Source: Nocardioides sp. AX2bis
GTDB lineage: Bacteria > Actinomycetota > Actinomycetes > Propionibacteriales > Nocardioidaceae
Length of the DNA: 64,000 bases
Direction: 5' to 3'
Assembly: GCF_902506435.1 (NCBI RefSeq)
Contig: NZ_LR733215.1
Coordinates: 576,154 to 640,153 of the forward strand
Positions within the stretch are counted from its first letter, which is position 1. Every line of letters begins with the position of its first letter. The notes under the pieces were generated by a model, which saw only the letters and a list, made by a program, of their open reading frames with translations, had not been told where the DNA came from and did no database searches. The position numbers were made by a program, and so were the translations under genes. Below, in pieces: positions 63,242-64,000 of the stretch.

Positions 63242-63706
63242 ATGGTCAACTACGCCACCGCCGACCGGGTCTCCCGCGACGAGCTGCTCGAGTTCGTCCG
63301 TCCCCGGCACCGGATGACCCTGATCACCCGTCGCAAGGACGGCCGGCCGCAGGCCTCGCCGGTGACCGGCGGCGTGGACGCAGACGGGCGGCTGGTCATC
63401 TCGACGTACCCCCAGCGCGCGAAGGCCGCGAACCTGCGCCGCGACCCCGTGACCAGCGTCGTCGTGCACTCCGAGGACTGGGACGGGCCGTACGTCCAGG
63501 TCCACGGCACCACCGAGGTCCTCGACATGCCGAGCCAGGAGGCCGAGGACGGTCTGGTCGAGTACTTCCGCTGCATCGCCGGCGAGCACAGCGACTGGGA
63601 CGAGTACCGCGCGGCGATGCGCAAGCAGGGCAAGTCGCTGCTGCGGATCACGCTCGAGGACTGGGGCCCGGTGGCCACCGGCGGATTCCCGCCCGACCAG
63701 GACTGA
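63242..63706 (+). CDS. PPOX-class F420-dependent oxidoreductase
   Basis: 154-residue split-barrel flavin/deazaflavin-type protein. It shows RPRHRMTLITRRKDGRPQAS, TYPQRAKAANLRRDPVTSVV and WDGPYVQVHGTTEVL, the strands of the pyridoxamine oxidase-like fold in the form common to F420-dependent members. Cofactor F420 is inferred from this resemblance, not from an essential residue. Divergent from the heliorhodopsin gene with a 64-base gap, so the two may share regulation. Confidence 0.8.
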   Translation: MVNYATADRVSRDELLEFVRPRHRMTLITRRKDGRPQASPVTGGVDADGRLVISTYPQRAKAANLRRDPVTSVVVHSEDWDGPYVQVHGTTEVLDMPSQEAEDGLVEYFRCIAGEHSDWDEYRAAMRKQGKSLLRITLEDWGPVATGGFPPDQD

Positions 63707-63722
63707 CGCAGCCGAGGTCGCG

Positions 63723-63788
63723 ACGCGCCGGAATCGTCATCTCGAGGCGCCGCGAGCGTCATCTCGGCTGTCCGCGAGCGTCATCTCG
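63723..63788 (-). repeat. 22-nt tandem repeat array, 3 units (locus 8)
   Basis: Units at 63723, 63745 and 63767, between convergent genes. The MMPL gene on the minus strand ends inside it, at 63759-63761. Confidence 0.9.
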
Positions 63789-64000
63789 GCCGGCGGGGCC
63801 GTGCAGCCGGCGGCGGGCGCCGAAACGGCTGCTCGGCCAGGCCGCGCGCGGCCCGAGCACGGTGAGCAGCGCCGGCACGACCAGCAGTCGCACCACCACG
63901 ATCTCCAGCGCGATCCCCAGCCCCACGGCGAAGGCCAGCTGGGAGAAGGGCGCCAGCGGGACCAGGGAGAGCAGCGCGAAGCTGGTGCCGAGGGCGAGGC
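63759..64000 (-). CDS. MMPL-family transporter, C-terminal fragment
   Basis: The 79 C-terminal residues of a gene continuing beyond the window; not reported by a start codon here. FSQLAFAVGLGIALEIVVVR and LLVVPALLTVLG are the last two helices of an MMPL/RND exporter (compare the protein at 24948). The final RDDARGQPR is read from the 22-nt repeat, as in the kinase at 4528, so the repeat supplies the stop codon. Confidence 0.75.
   Translation of the reverse strand, partial: LALGTSFALLSLVPLAPFSQLAFAVGLGIALEIVVVRLLVVPALLTVLGPRAAWPSSRFGARRRLHGPAGRDDARGQPR

Overview
The window is very GC-rich, and many genes start with GTG (one with TTG) and overlap as ATGA, GTGA or TGATG. Together with a mycofactocin cluster, a fused pcaL gene, IclR and TetR regulators, MMPL transporters and an F420-type PPOX protein, this points to an actinobacterium. 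A Nocardioides-like member of the Propionibacteriales is my best guess from gene content; no 16S or other marker is present.

Layout. 1-4.5 kb: mycofactocin genes mftA-B-C-D-E and a mycofactocin-type SDR; mftF is not at its usual place. 4.5-8.3 kb, minus strand: three genes (FGGY kinase, FAD-linked dehydrogenase, SDR) that resemble the uncharacterised E. coli YgcE, YgcU and YgcW. 8.5-11.4 kb: a membrane protein, a VOC protein and a succinate-semialdehyde-type dehydrogenase. 11.5-23.8 kb: a complete 4-hydroxybenzoate/protocatechuate route in two blocks (pcaFIJ plus an IclR regulator; pobA-pcaHGB-pcaL with a divergent aromatic-acid transporter), separated by an old-yellow-enzyme gene, a second IclR regulator and a VOC protein. 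23.9-29.9 kb: a thioesterase, two small membrane proteins, MMPL/TetR and acyl-CoA dehydrogenase/TetR pairs.

29.9-37.5 kb is regulatory. It holds two paralogous LuxR-type proteins, a CarH/LitR-like B12 photoreceptor repressor, a SigB/SigF-type sigma factor and a six-TM class III adenylate cyclase, with a PLP enzyme among them. 37.7-44.4 kb: zwf, a GH15 glycosidase, a HAD phosphatase, a PrmC-like methyltransferase and a metallo-beta-lactamase hydrolase. 44.5-54.4 kb: a lipoprotein, a repeat-rich intergenic region, two secreted zinc metalloproteases, an HTH protein and an MFS transporter. 54.5-59.6 kb: a glycolate/glyoxylate module (GlcD-like oxidase, IclR regulator, malate synthase G, GlcG-like protein). 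59.7-64 kb: a membrane protein, TypA/BipA, a heliorhodopsin, an F420-type PPOX protein and the end of an MMPL transporter.

Across the window, eight intergenic sites (six of them between convergent genes) carry head-to-tail arrays of a 22-nt unit, about 30 copies in all, and two genes end inside such arrays. Several genes appear to be leaderless, with a TANNNT-like -10 box six or seven bases before the start codon. A CarH-like repressor and a heliorhodopsin in one window suggest light-responsive physiology. No rRNA, tRNA, CRISPR array or insertion sequence was seen.
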